From Deltaproteobacteria bacterium (lineage in GTDB: Bacteria; Myxococcota; Kuafuiibacteriia; Kuafuiibacteriales; Kuafuiibacteriaceae), in assembly GCA_020632995.1 (NCBI GenBank), contig JACKEN010000002.1, positions 62,001-126,000 on the forward strand: a stretch of DNA of 64,000 bases. Reading direction: 5' to 3'. This document shows positions 1 through 10,139 of this stretch, in pieces. Within the stretch, counting starts at the first letter, position 1. Each line of letters starts with the position of its first letter. The notes under the pieces are model-generated. The model was given only the letters and a program-made list of their open reading frames with translations, was not told the origin of the DNA and did not search any database. The translations under genes were made by a program, and so were the position numbers.

Positions 1-1
1 C

Positions 2-844
2 GAGGAGTGCGGGAGCGTGGAGGACGGCCGGGTGCCGGCCGAGGTGAGCCACCAGCTCCGTACCCTCACCGATCAGGGGCTCTTCCACTTCCTGCTCGAG
101 ACGTCGGCCCTCGAGGATCGGCGCCAGAACCCGCGGGTGATGCATGCTGCCTTGCGGATGACCCAGGACGTCATCCAGGCCCGGCCGTGGACCATCGTGT
201 GGGAGTGCGCCCTCGACGCCCCGGGTCTCGCCCAGGAGCTGGTGTGGCGCGCGGAGCGGGCGCCCCTGGTGGAGCGGGTGGGGATGGCGCTCGGCACCGA
301 GGATCTGGTGGCGGCCTCGGCCGCGGCGCAGCGGGCGGTGGCCCGCGCCGGCCGCCAGGGCGGGCTCGACGCGCTCTTCGCGGCCCACGGGGTGGTGGCG
401 CCCCACGGGCACCGCTACACCGAGGCCGCGCCGGTGGTGGACCTGCAGCAGTCCTTCGGCGTCACCTTCGAGGTGCTGAGGAGCGCGGAGGCGCTCCTGT
501 GGGCGCGGATCAGCCAGGACCCCGAGGTGGAGCACGTGCTCCAGCGCTACCGCGACACCCACTGCATGGAGCTGGGCGAGGAGACCCCGCAGCTGGTGGT
601 GCTGGGCTTCGTGACCGCGGACCCGCCGCGCCCCGAGCGGGTGCTCGGGGTGGGCCCGAAGGGCGCAGGCCCGCTTGCGCCGGTGGAGGGGCCGTGGAGC
701 GCCGGGGTGGCCCGGCAGGTGGTCTTCCACGCCTTCGCCGCGGTGCACCCCGGGCTCCTCACGGCCGAGGCCCGGATCGCCCACATCATCCGGGCTTGGC
801 TGGGCGATCTGGGCTACCTCGACCTGGCCGGGGCCCGATCCTGA
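2..844 (+). CDS. Hypothetical protein, 5'-truncated by the window edge
   Basis: The frame is open from the left edge to the stop at 842-844, so the first visible GTG (17) is probably not the true start. About 280 residues are visible. They are rich in Arg, Ala and Glu, with no signal peptide, membrane segment or motif that I recognise. I assign no function. The next gene begins 43 bases downstream behind its own putative promoter, so this is probably the end of a transcription unit that started outside the window. Confidence 0.6.
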   Translation, partial: EECGSVEDGRVPAEVSHQLRTLTDQGLFHFLLETSALEDRRQNPRVMHAALRMTQDVIQARPWTIVWECALDAPGLAQELVWRAERAPLVERVGMALGTEDLVAASAAAQRAVARAGRQGGLDALFAAHGVVAPHGHRYTEAAPVVDLQQSFGVTFEVLRSAEALLWARISQDPEVEHVLQRYRDTHCMELGEETPQLVVLGFVTADPPRPERVLGVGPKGAGPLAPVEGPWSAGVARQVVFHAFAAVHPGLLTAEARIAHIIRAWLGDLGYLDLAGARS

Positions 845-873
845 GGGGATTTCGACCTACAGCCGACCTCTGC

Positions 874-879
874 TAGCGT
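874..879 (+). promoter_or_regulatory. Putative -10 hexamer TAGCGT, leaderless-type
   Basis: TAGCGT ends 8 bases before the ATG at 888. No Shine-Dalgarno sequence lies between. Transcription would start at or next to the ATG. It matches the spacing seen at several other first genes in this window. Confidence 0.4.
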
Positions 880-887
880 CGGCCGAC

Positions 888-3464
888 ATGCGGGCGCTCA
901 TCAGCTCTCAAGGTCTCCGCTGGCTCGCCGGCGCGTTCCTCGCGGCGGGGGTGGTCCGGGGTTGCGCTTGCAGCAAGGCGGAGGAGGCGCAGCCGGCGCC
1001 GACCCCGCTCCCCCTCGACGAGCCGCTCCTGCCGGGACAGGTCCGGGCGGGGCTGGTGAGCGAACCGAGCGAGTTGATCGGCGGGCCGGCGGCCAAGGGC
1101 CGGGTCGGGGACTACAAGATCTACAACGACCAGATCCAGGTGCTGATCGGGCAGCCCGGGCTGGCCCGCGGCTACAACCCCTACGGCGGCAACGTCATCG
1201 ACGCGGACGTGGTGCGCCCGGCGGGCGAGGCCGGCCGCAGCCGCTTCGGCGAGGTCATCGTGGCCACCGACCTGTTCATCCTGGACGGCCAGCAGGTTGA
1301 GGTGGTGAGCGACGGGCGTGACGGGGTCGAGGCGCGCATCCGCGCGACCGGGCGCCCCGCCGACATGCCGCTCTTCTCCGCCTTCTTCTCGGAGCTCTTC
1401 GGCCAGGAGCCCTACGACCTCGAGTGGCAGGTGGACTACGTGCTCGAGCCGGGCGCCCGCTGGGTGCGCTGCGAGTACGAGCTGTTCAACCCGGGCCGGC
1501 AGCCGGTGGAGATCGGGCTGCCCGCGGCCGGCTTCATCTTCGACTCTGCCCGCCCCTTCGTGGAGGGTTACGGCTTCGACCCGCCGGACTCCGACGGCAC
1601 CGGGGCCTACTACGGGGCCCTCGGCGAGGACGTGAGTTACATCTACGGCGACCCCGACGACCGGCTGAACGTGATCATCACCGACTCCGGCGTGGTCTTC
1701 GCGGGGATGGGCGCGCCGCTGAAGCTCCGAGCGAAGGAGCGCTTGCAGTACGTCCACTACCTGGTGGTGGGCGACGGGGATCTGGCTCGAACGCAAGACG
1801 ACTGGCGGCAGGCGACCGGGGCCGAGCGCGGGGCGGAGATCACCGGTGTGGTGAAGGACTCCCTGGGCGCCCCGGTGCCCTACGCCCGGGTCCACGTCCT
1901 CGAGGCGGAGCCCCGGGTGGCGGAGCGCGACTACCGCTCCCGCACCCGAGCCGACGACCTCGGGCGCTTCTCGGTGCGGGAGCCCGAGGGTCGCTATCGC
2001 CTGATCGCGGTGACCCCGGGGCTCACCGTGAGCCCCGCGGTGGAGGTCGAGGCGGGCGCCACCGGTGAGGTGGCCCTGAGCCTGAGCCGCCCCGGCGTGC
2101 TCCGCTACCACGTGAAGGACGATGGTGGCCGGGACCTCCCGGTGAAGCTCTCGATCCGGCCGGTGGGCCAGGGCACCCCGAACATCCCGGCCCGCTTCGG
2201 CGAGCTCGGCATCCACTACGGCCTCACCCGCACCGTGTTCGCGGAGACGGGGGTGGGGGAGGTCGAGCTGCCCGCGGGCGACTACGAGGTCTTCGTGTCG
2301 CGCGGGGTGGAGTACGAGATCGCCCGCGAGGCGATCACGGTCGCGGAGGGCGAGACGGTGGCGCTGCAAGCTGAGCTGCGCCGCTCGGTCCAGACCACCG
2401 GCTGGCTCAGCTCGGACACCCACATCCACGCGCAGCTGTCGCCCGACAGCCCCGACACCTACGAGGACAAGGTCCGGGCCATGGTGGTGGAGAACCTGGA
2501 GCTGCCGGTGTCGACCGAGCACGAGGCGATCGGGGACTTCAACCCGGCGATCGAGGCGCTGGGCGTGGGGTCGTGGATGCACGGGATCGTCGGGAGCGAG
2601 GTCACCACCTACATCTATGGCCACTTCAACGCCTTCCCGCTGGTGCCGGACTTCACCAAGCCGGGGAACGGGCGCATCGACTGGTATGGCAAGCCCCCGG
2701 CGGAGACCTTCGCCGCGGTGCACGCGAACCCCGGTCAACCCTTCTTGCAGGTCAACCACCCTCGCGCCACCGCGATCGGCGGCTACTTCAGCGCCATGGG
2801 CTACGATCGCGAGACCGGGGTGGCCAGCCACCAGGATTGGTCGCCCGACTTCGACGGGATCGAGGTCATGAACGGCTGCTCGGGCAGCGGGGTGCAGGCG
2901 GAGGAGGTGAAGGACTGGTTCAGCTTCCTCAACCAGGGGCGCCGCGTCACCGGGGTGGGCTCCACCGACAACCACCGGGCCGAGGGCGGGGCGATGGGCC
3001 TGCCGCTCTCCTACGTGCACCTGGGCACCGATGATCCCCAGGCGGTGAGCGACGACGCGTTCCGGGCCGCGTTCATGGAGGGCCGGGTGGTGGTGACGTG
3101 CGGGCCCTTCCTCACCGCAGCCCTGGGCGAGGCCGACATCGGCGACGTGGCGCGGGTGAGCGGGGACCTCGTGACCCTCGACGTCTACGCGGCCGCGCCC
3201 ACCTGGATGGACGTCGACCGCCTGCAGGTGATCGTGAACGGCGAGGTGGTGAAGACGCTGCCGCTGGAGGCGCCGGTCGAGGGCACGGTGCGCTTCTCGG
3301 GCACCGTCACCGCGTCGGTGGCGGCGGGTCAGGATGGCTGGGTGGTGGTGTCGGTCGACGGCGACCGGAACCACGGGATCTGGGCCCGTGGGCGGCCCTC
3401 CTTCGCGTTCACCAACCCCATCTTCCTAGACGGGGACGGCGACGGGGCCTGGACGATGCGTTAG
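888..3464 (+). CDS. CehA/McbA-type PHP-domain metallohydrolase lipoprotein
   Basis: The product is an 858-residue exported protein. The longer in-frame ORF begins upstream, but the ATG at 888 gives a signal peptide with a lipobox-like Cys near residue 25 and sits behind a TAGCGT hexamer. The N-terminal half looks like a beta-rich carbohydrate-binding or DUF region. A carboxypeptidase-regulatory-like fold (around residues 325-400) precedes a PHP-type hydrolase region. That region shows the metal ligands DTHIHAQ (about residue 506), TEHE, NHPRA and GSTDNHR (about 700). Proteins of the CehA/McbA family hydrolyse ester or amide bonds, but the substrate here is unknown. The location is probably periplasmic or outer-membrane attached. 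Its stop overlaps the convergent Kunitz/Kazal gene by 4 bases. Confidence 0.75.
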   Translation: MRALISSQGLRWLAGAFLAAGVVRGCACSKAEEAQPAPTPLPLDEPLLPGQVRAGLVSEPSELIGGPAAKGRVGDYKIYNDQIQVLIGQPGLARGYNPYGGNVIDADVVRPAGEAGRSRFGEVIVATDLFILDGQQVEVVSDGRDGVEARIRATGRPADMPLFSAFFSELFGQEPYDLEWQVDYVLEPGARWVRCEYELFNPGRQPVEIGLPAAGFIFDSARPFVEGYGFDPPDSDGTGAYYGALGEDVSYIYGDPDDRLNVIITDSGVVFAGMGAPLKLRAKERLQYVHYLVVGDGDLARTQDDWRQATGAERGAEITGVVKDSLGAPVPYARVHVLEAEPRVAERDYRSRTRADDLGRFSVREPEGRYRLIAVTPGLTVSPAVEVEAGATGEVALSLSRPGVLRYHVKDDGGRDLPVKLSIRPVGQGTPNIPARFGELGIHYGLTRTVFAETGVGEVELPAGDYEVFVSRGVEYEIAREAITVAEGETVALQAELRRSVQTTGWLSSDTHIHAQLSPDSPDTYEDKVRAMVVENLELPVSTEHEAIGDFNPAIEALGVGSWMHGIVGSEVTTYIYGHFNAFPLVPDFTKPGNGRIDWYGKPPAETFAAVHANPGQPFLQVNHPRATAIGGYFSAMGYDRETGVASHQDWSPDFDGIEVMNGCSGSGVQAEEVKDWFSFLNQGRRVTGVGSTDNHRAEGGAMGLPLSYVHLGTDDPQAVSDDAFRAAFMEGRVVVTCGPFLTAALGEADIGDVARVSGDLVTLDVYAAAPTWMDVDRLQVIVNGEVVKTLPLEAPVEGTVRFSGTVTASVAAGQDGWVVVSVDGDRNHGIWARGRPSFAFTNPIFLDGDGDGAWTMR

Positions 3465-4705
3465 CGGGGCGTGCAGCCCGGGTTGACCTGGATCCGGCTC
3501 GAGCTCGTGCAGGCGCTCAGGTCGTCGATCAGGCCCTGCACCAGCGCGTCGGCCTCCTGCAGCGCGGCCGGCGGCTCGCCGAACTCGTAGTGGTGCGTGG
3601 TGGGCGGGGCGAGCCCCGGGCGTTGCAAGGAGACCTGCGCTTCGCCCCCGTCGGCGCAGTCAGGGCAGCCGTAGACCGAGTCCAGCGCGACGCCTTGCAG
3701 GGCCACCGCGGCGGCGCGGATGGCGGCGTGGGTGGCGGGGCTCAGGGCGCCGGTGTTGTAGGTGCAATCGCGGTTGTCGCGGGTGTTGTCGCAGATCTCC
3801 AGCACCACCTCGTCGCAGGTCTTGTTGCGATCCACCGAGGGGACGATGTCCAGGATCCGGCGGCAGCCCTCGAGGCACTCGCCGAACAGCCGGGCGCCGC
3901 CGAGGAGGATCGCGCTGCGCTGGGTGTCCGTGCACTCCGCGGGTTGGGGCTGGGGGCTCCCGCAGGCGCCCGAGGCCGCGGCGTCCACGCCGTTGGCCTG
4001 GGCCTGGCAGAGGTTGCCGTAGGTGACGCCATCGCAGCCGCAGACCGGGTCGTAGTCCTGATCGCACTCCGCCGGGCGCGGCCGACAGACGCCGGCCCCA
4101 TCGGCGTAGTCACAGCCGTCGGTGGGGAAGTCGCAGAACGCGTCGCTTGGGCAGGCCTGGCCGAGCTCCCCGCCGCAGACGATATCGGTGGGTGATGGCG
4201 TATCGCAGGGGCCAGAGAAGGCGGCGTCGGCGCCGTTGGCCTGGGCCTCGCAGAGGTTGGCGTAGGTCAGGCCGTCGCAGCCGCACACCGGGGCGTAGCT
4301 CTGGTCGCAGGCCACGGGGCGGTCACGGCACACGCCGGACGCGTCCGCCCAGTCGCAGTAGTCCCGCGTGAAGTCGCAGAACTGGTCCGCGTCGCAGGAG
4401 GTCGCGCTCCACCCGCCGCAGGCCCGGCCGGCGGGCTCACCGCCGCAGGAGGCCACGCAGGCCTCCTCGGTCTCGAAGTTGTTGGCGTTGCCGCCGCAGC
4501 CGCCCCACGTGAACTGGGTGCAGGCGCCGGTGGCGGGGTCGAAGCCCCAGCGGGGAAAGGCGGCCTCGCACGGGCCAGGGTCCAGCGCCTGTGTGCAGAT
4601 GGTGGAGAGCTCGGAGGTCGCGGTCTCCTGACCGAGGCAGCCGGCGAGCGGGGCCAGGAGGAGGAGCGGCGTGAGAGGGAGCAGGCGACGTGTCACGGGA
4701 CCCAC
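3461..4705 (-). CDS. Secreted Kunitz-Kazal-Kazal protease-inhibitor lipoprotein
   Basis: The 414-residue product has a lipoprotein signal (LAPLAGC, Cys about 23). A complete Kunitz/BPTI domain follows (about residues 37-87) with all six cysteines spaced as in BPTI, the GGCGGNANNF core and a final ASCGG. Its P1 residue after the second Cys is Glu, not the Lys/Arg of trypsin inhibitors. Two Kazal-like domains follow (about 109-152 and 192-236), each with the PVCGCDG-TY-N-LC pattern. The roughly 175-residue C-terminal part is Cys-containing and unrecognised. Kunitz and Kazal domains inhibit serine proteases by known mechanisms; a defensive or predation-related role is inference. The start is GTG at 4705 (GTG 4696 is possible), behind a TAGGCC hexamer at 4716-4721. 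Confidence 0.85.
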   Translation of the reverse strand: MGPVTRRLLPLTPLLLLAPLAGCLGQETATSELSTICTQALDPGPCEAAFPRWGFDPATGACTQFTWGGCGGNANNFETEEACVASCGGEPAGRACGGWSATSCDADQFCDFTRDYCDWADASGVCRDRPVACDQSYAPVCGCDGLTYANLCEAQANGADAAFSGPCDTPSPTDIVCGGELGQACPSDAFCDFPTDGCDYADGAGVCRPRPAECDQDYDPVCGCDGVTYGNLCQAQANGVDAAASGACGSPQPQPAECTDTQRSAILLGGARLFGECLEGCRRILDIVPSVDRNKTCDEVVLEICDNTRDNRDCTYNTGALSPATHAAIRAAAVALQGVALDSVYGCPDCADGGEAQVSLQRPGLAPPTTHHYEFGEPPAALQEADALVQGLIDDLSACTSSSRIQVNPGCTPR

Positions 4706-4715
4706 ATATGCAACC

Positions 4716-4721
4716 GGCCTA
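4716..4721 (-). promoter_or_regulatory. Putative -10-like hexamer TAGGCC before the Kunitz/Kazal gene
   Basis: The hexamer ends 10 bases before the GTG at 4705 on the minus strand. It deviates from TAnnnT at the last base. It is listed because its position matches other candidate leaderless promoters in the window. Confidence 0.25.
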
Positions 4722-4756
4722 CCAACTTGCGCCTCGTGGGATCTCGGGCGCCGCCA

Positions 4757-5938
4757 TCAGATCTCTGAGGATCGAGCCCCCACCAGGCTCAGATAGAGCG
4801 CCTCCTGCTGGCGCACCATGAGGTCGGCGTCCCAGGCGCGGATCGCCACCTCGTCGGCGGGGTCGATCGGCCGCGTCACCAGCGCCTTGGCCATCGCCTG
4901 GGCCAGCGCCGCAGGGTTCCGAGGCGGCACGAGGTAGCCGTTCTTGCCGTCCTTGATGATCTCGGGGGTGCCATCGACCGCGGTGCCCACGAAGGGGCGC
5001 CGCGCCGCCACCGCGAGCACCGCGGCCCGCGGCAGCCCCTCGAAGATGGACGACAGCGCGACGAGGTCCGAGGCGGCCAGGAGCTCCGGGATGTCATGGC
5101 GCCAGCCCAACAGGCGCACGCGGCCCTCGAGCTGGCCTCGCGCGATCTCGCGCTCGACGTCGGGCCGCAGCTCCCCGTCGCCCGCCATCAGGAGGACCGC
5201 GCGGGGGCGCCGCTCGGCGAGCATCCGCATGGCCCGGATCATGGTGACCGGGTCTTTCTGCGGCTTCATGTTGGTGATCGCGAGGATCACCTCGTCCTCG
5301 GGGTCGAAGCCCAGCGCCTCCCGGGTGGCAGTGCGCAGGCGCTCGGCCCGCCGCACCGCGCCCAGGTCCATGCCGGAGCGGATGAGCTCGGTGCGCTGCC
5401 CGGGCCGGATGATGCCCTTGGCCGCGGCCTCGGTGAGGTTGGCCCGGGAGACGCCGATGAACGCGTCGGTGATGCGGCCCGCGGCGCGCTCCGCGTTCAC
5501 GAAGAGCGCCTGCTTCAGCGGGTGCTGCCCCTCATGGAACCCGAAGCCGTGGATGGTGTGCACGATCTTCGACACCTCGGCCGCCTTGGCCGCGGTGCGC
5601 CCCAGGATGCCGGCCTTGGAGCTGTGGGTGTGCACGATGAAGGCGTGCTTGTCGTGCTCCCGCTGCCAGTGCTCGGCCTGGAGGCGCCAGAAGGTGGCGC
5701 GCAGATCCGAGAAGCAGGCCGCGTCGGTGCGCGGGTCGATCTCGCGGACCAGGTGGGGGAGGGCGACCAGGGTGGTGCGGTCGGCCAGCTCGGGGAGCCG
5801 CGCGTCCAACAGGCCCCCCGGGCCGTAGACCAACGCCACCCGGAACCGGCTGCGGTCCAGGTTCGCCACCGTGTGCAGGGTGTTCTCCTGGGCGCCGCCC
5901 AGCTCCAGCATGGTGATGACGTGGACGACGGTGATCAT
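4757..5938 (-). CDS. GT4-family glycosyltransferase
   Basis: The 393-residue product has the GT-B two-domain layout. The N-terminal Rossmann half begins VVHVITMLELGGAQEN, the acceptor-side glycine-rich signature of GT4 enzymes, and a second Rossmann domain follows TNMKPQKDP (about residue 220). The donor-binding segment contains FEGLPRAAVLAVA. The second Glu of the usual E-x7-E pair is a Leu here, which is unusual. It would transfer a sugar from a nucleotide-sugar to a cell-surface glycan or lipid at the cytoplasmic membrane; donor and acceptor cannot be told. It lies 5 bases after accC and ends the long minus-strand run. Confidence 0.85.
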   Translation of the reverse strand: MITVVHVITMLELGGAQENTLHTVANLDRSRFRVALVYGPGGLLDARLPELADRTTLVALPHLVREIDPRTDAACFSDLRATFWRLQAEHWQREHDKHAFIVHTHSSKAGILGRTAAKAAEVSKIVHTIHGFGFHEGQHPLKQALFVNAERAAGRITDAFIGVSRANLTEAAAKGIIRPGQRTELIRSGMDLGAVRRAERLRTATREALGFDPEDEVILAITNMKPQKDPVTMIRAMRMLAERRPRAVLLMAGDGELRPDVEREIARGQLEGRVRLLGWRHDIPELLAASDLVALSSIFEGLPRAAVLAVAARRPFVGTAVDGTPEIIKDGKNGYLVPPRNPAALAQAMAKALVTRPIDPADEVAIRAWDADLMVRQQEALYLSLVGARSSEI

Positions 5939-5943
5939 CCGGC

Positions 5944-7793
<1,850 letters not shown>

Positions 7794-7799
7794 GGCGGC

Positions 7800-8372
7800 T
7801 CAGCCTCGCGCGGTGCGCTCGATGTACTGGCCGGTGGTGGTGTCCACCTTCAGGGTGTCGCCCACGTTGATGAACAGGGGGACGTTCACCTCCAGGCCGG
7901 TCTCCAGGGTGGCCGGCTTGGTCACGTTGGTGGCGGTGTCACCGCGCACGCCGGGCTCGCAGTGGCTGACCTTGAGCTCCACGTGGTTCGGGATGTCGAC
8001 GCTGATCGGGCGACCCTTCCAGAACACCACCGCCGCGGTCATGTCGGGGAGCAGGTAGTTCTTCGCGTCCGCGATGAGCTCCGCGCTGATGGCCACCTGG
8101 TCGTAGGTCTTGGCGTCCATGAAGTGGAACTGGTCGTCGGCGTAGAGGAACGTCATGGTCTTGTCCTCGACGTCCGCCGCCACGATCTTCTCGCCCGACT
8201 TGTAGGTCACCTCGAGCACCGCGCCGGTCTGGAGGTTCTTGATCTTGGTCCGCGTGAACGCGTTGCCCTTGCCGGGCTTCACGTGCTGGAAGTCCACCAC
8301 CACGAACGGCTGCTCGTTGTGGATGATCTTCACGCCCTTCTTCAGGTCACTGGTCTCGATTGTCGACGCCAC
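7800..8372 (-). CDS. efp: Translation elongation factor P
   Basis: The 190-residue product has three beta-barrel domains, the standard EF-P length. It relieves ribosome stalling at polyproline stretches; the Pro-rich linkers of PilQ, PilP and AccB encoded nearby would be natural clients (inference). The tip loop reads KPGKGNAFTRTK, with Lys at the modified position. That indicates the lysine-type modification branch and not the arginine-rhamnosylated branch. The start is GTG at 8372, and its first 26 bases overlap the 3' end of aroQ. Confidence 0.95.
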   Translation of the reverse strand: MASTIETSDLKKGVKIIHNEQPFVVVDFQHVKPGKGNAFTRTKIKNLQTGAVLEVTYKSGEKIVAADVEDKTMTFLYADDQFHFMDAKTYDQVAISAELIADAKNYLLPDMTAAVVFWKGRPISVDIPNHVELKVSHCEPGVRGDTATNVTKPATLETGLEVNVPLFINVGDTLKVDTTTGQYIERTARG

Positions 8373-8820
8373 GGGCGCGGATTAGCGCCGATGCGGCCCG
8401 GAGCGCAAGAAGATATGAGTCCACCCCGAACCCCTCGATCCGGCCCCGGACCACGCCGGCGAGGAGCGAGCCGTGTCGGAACGGCTCCCGGGCCTCCGGG
8501 ATGGTGAGGTGGACCTCGATGGTGGGGACGGCGGGGGCGATGGCCGCCACCGCGTCCCGCAGGGCCACCGAGGTGTGCGTGTAGCCGCCAGCGTTGAGGA
8601 TCAGGACCTCGGCCTCGGTGCGGGCGGCCTGGATCCAGTCGACCAGGACGCCCTCGTGGTTGGAGTGCCGGCAGGTCGGGGCCATCCCCAGGACGGCGGC
8701 CTCGCGGACGAGGGCCTCGTCCAGCTCGGCCAGGGTGGTGCTGCCGTAGAGGTGGGGCTCCCGGGTGCCCAGGAGGTTGAGGTTCGGCCCGTGCAGGACC
8801 GTCACTCGTGGGAGGCTCAA
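8347..8820 (-). CDS. aroQ: Type II 3-dehydroquinate dehydratase
   Basis: The 157-residue product has the normal type II dehydroquinase length. Motifs are HGPNLNLLGTREP (active-site loop with catalytic Tyr at YG, about 26), SNHEGVLVDWIQ, NAGGYTHTSVALRDA and EVHLTIPEAREPFRH. It removes water from 3-dehydroquinate, step 3 of the shikimate pathway. The fused AroK/AroB gene two genes upstream supplies two more steps of the same pathway. The start overlaps the roadblock gene by 4 bases and the end overlaps efp by 26, so this is a tightly coupled operon. Confidence 0.95.
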   Translation of the reverse strand: MSLPRVTVLHGPNLNLLGTREPHLYGSTTLAELDEALVREAAVLGMAPTCRHSNHEGVLVDWIQAARTEAEVLILNAGGYTHTSVALRDAVAAIAPAVPTIEVHLTIPEAREPFRHGSLLAGVVRGRIEGFGVDSYLLALRAASALIRARGVDNRDQ

Positions 8821-9191
8821 GACAGGAACCGGATCAGCTCGGGGGCGTGGATGCGGAGGAGGTAGCGCCCCTTGCCGGTGTTCCCGGCCGGGAGGAGGGC
8901 GAGGGCGATGAAGTGCTCCTCACCCAGGGGCCGGATGATGGTGGTGAGCCGCTCGGATCGGACCGAGAACTCCTCCAGCCCCCCGGCCGCGAACATCTGG
9001 GCCGAGGCCTTGACCTGACCGAGCAGGCTGGAGAACTCGATGATGAGCGACGAGATGTCCAGCTCGCCCCCCGGCTCGTGGTGGGTGTAGGCGTCGACCG
9101 GGAGGCCGTCGAACCCCATCACGGTGGCGGCGAGCGCCCCGTCCACCGAGCCACAGATCTTCTGCAGGGGGATCTGGATCTCTTCGATCAC
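8817..9191 (-). CDS. Roadblock/LC7-domain protein (MglB-like)
   Basis: A single 124-residue roadblock/LC7 domain fills the protein: an N-terminal helix (IPLQKICGSVDGALAA), the beta hairpin VMGFDGLPVDAY, a long central helix, and strands ending in YLLRIHAPELIRFLS. Roadblock proteins act as homodimeric partners or GAPs of Ras-like GTPases; MglB, which pairs with MglA in myxobacterial polarity and motility, is the best-known case. No mglA lies beside it here, so the partner is unknown. Placement in the pil-aro-efp run makes a polarity role tempting but unproven. Confidence 0.8.
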   Translation of the reverse strand: MIEEIQIPLQKICGSVDGALAATVMGFDGLPVDAYTHHEPGGELDISSLIIEFSSLLGQVKASAQMFAAGGLEEFSVRSERLTTIIRPLGEEHFIALALLPAGNTGKGRYLLRIHAPELIRFLS

Positions 9192-9224
9192 CGGCTTCGC
9201 TCCCTCATCGCTCTCGGTGCGGCC

Positions 9225-10139
9225 TCAGTAGTTGAGGCAGAGGCTCGCCGCGTTGAAGACGCAACCCTCGCAGAAGCCGATGTCGGTGGCGTACTCGCTC
9301 GAGGTGATCAGGTCGCCCGAGGGGGTCATCCCCTCGAAGCGCCCACGGAGCCGCATCGCGTATTGGCTCGGACGCTTGCCGGTGCTGTTCGTGAACACGC
9401 TGGTGTAGGCGAGGAAGGGGCGCCACCGCTGCACGTCCGCGATGGTGTTGGCGCTGAAGGCGTTCTCGCCCGCCACGGTGTCGAAGAGGGCCTGCAGCTT
9501 GCCGCACTCGGTGCTGGCATCCACCGACGCCGAGCCGACCTCCTGGCAACCGCCCGCTTGATCGCAGCAGAGGTCAGCCTGCTTCGCGAACTCGAAGGTG
9601 TCGTAGATGCCCTCGATGAGCTGGCTGGGGACCACCTGCACCTCGATGTGACCTCGCTCGCTTGGGATGATCGCGGGGCCCGACGCGGAGATGGTGTCGG
9701 CGCCCTTGAAGTCCTGGTCCTCGGCGTCCCCCCGCTTGTCGAGGCAGAACGGCTGGGTAGCGGAGAACGCCGGGACATACAGGGGACCCAGGTCGGCGGT
9801 GAAGCCTGTTGAGTCGCACTCCCAGTGGAAGTCGAAGCGGAGCGGGGTGATCTGGTTCGACGGGGTGTACTGGCCGCCGTTCCCCAGGATGACCTCCTGG
9901 TCCATCGCCCTGTTCTCGGCGAGGACGTACAGGGTCAGCGACGACTGGATGGAGACGTCCACGCTGATCCCGAGCATCTGCTCTTCGCTGAGCTCGCCAT
10001 CGCAGGTCACGAGCCCGGTCGCCTCGTCCAGCGAGTACCCAGGTACGGTCGCCCAAAGGGGGATGAAGTTCGACTCCCCCCCGTTGCACCCGATCAGAAG
10101 GAGAGCGAAGCCCCCCACCATGTAGCTCTTCTTGCTCAT
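9225..10139 (-). CDS. Hypothetical lipoprotein
   Basis: The 304-residue product starts MSKKSYMVGGFALLLIGC, a clear lipobox with Cys 18. The mature part is beta-rich with several Cys pairs (CCDQAGGC, CEGCVF) and no known domain. The start ATG at 10139 overlaps the aroK/aroB stop by 4 bases; the longer ORF upstream is only read-through of another frame. It is probably an outer-membrane-anchored protein. Its position between aroKB and the roadblock gene gives no clear functional clue. Confidence 0.75.
   Translation of the reverse strand: MSKKSYMVGGFALLLIGCNGGESNFIPLWATVPGYSLDEATGLVTCDGELSEEQMLGISVDVSIQSSLTLYVLAENRAMDQEVILGNGGQYTPSNQITPLRFDFHWECDSTGFTADLGPLYVPAFSATQPFCLDKRGDAEDQDFKGADTISASGPAIIPSERGHIEVQVVPSQLIEGIYDTFEFAKQADLCCDQAGGCQEVGSASVDASTECGKLQALFDTVAGENAFSANTIADVQRWRPFLAYTSVFTNSTGKRPSQYAMRLRGRFEGMTPSGDLITSSEYATDIGFCEGCVFNAASLCLNY

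Noticed and set aside
7..876. Frame 7-876 as the first gene
   Set aside because: Its translation is Gly/Arg/Pro low complexity, whereas frame 2 gives balanced composition and stays open to the left edge.
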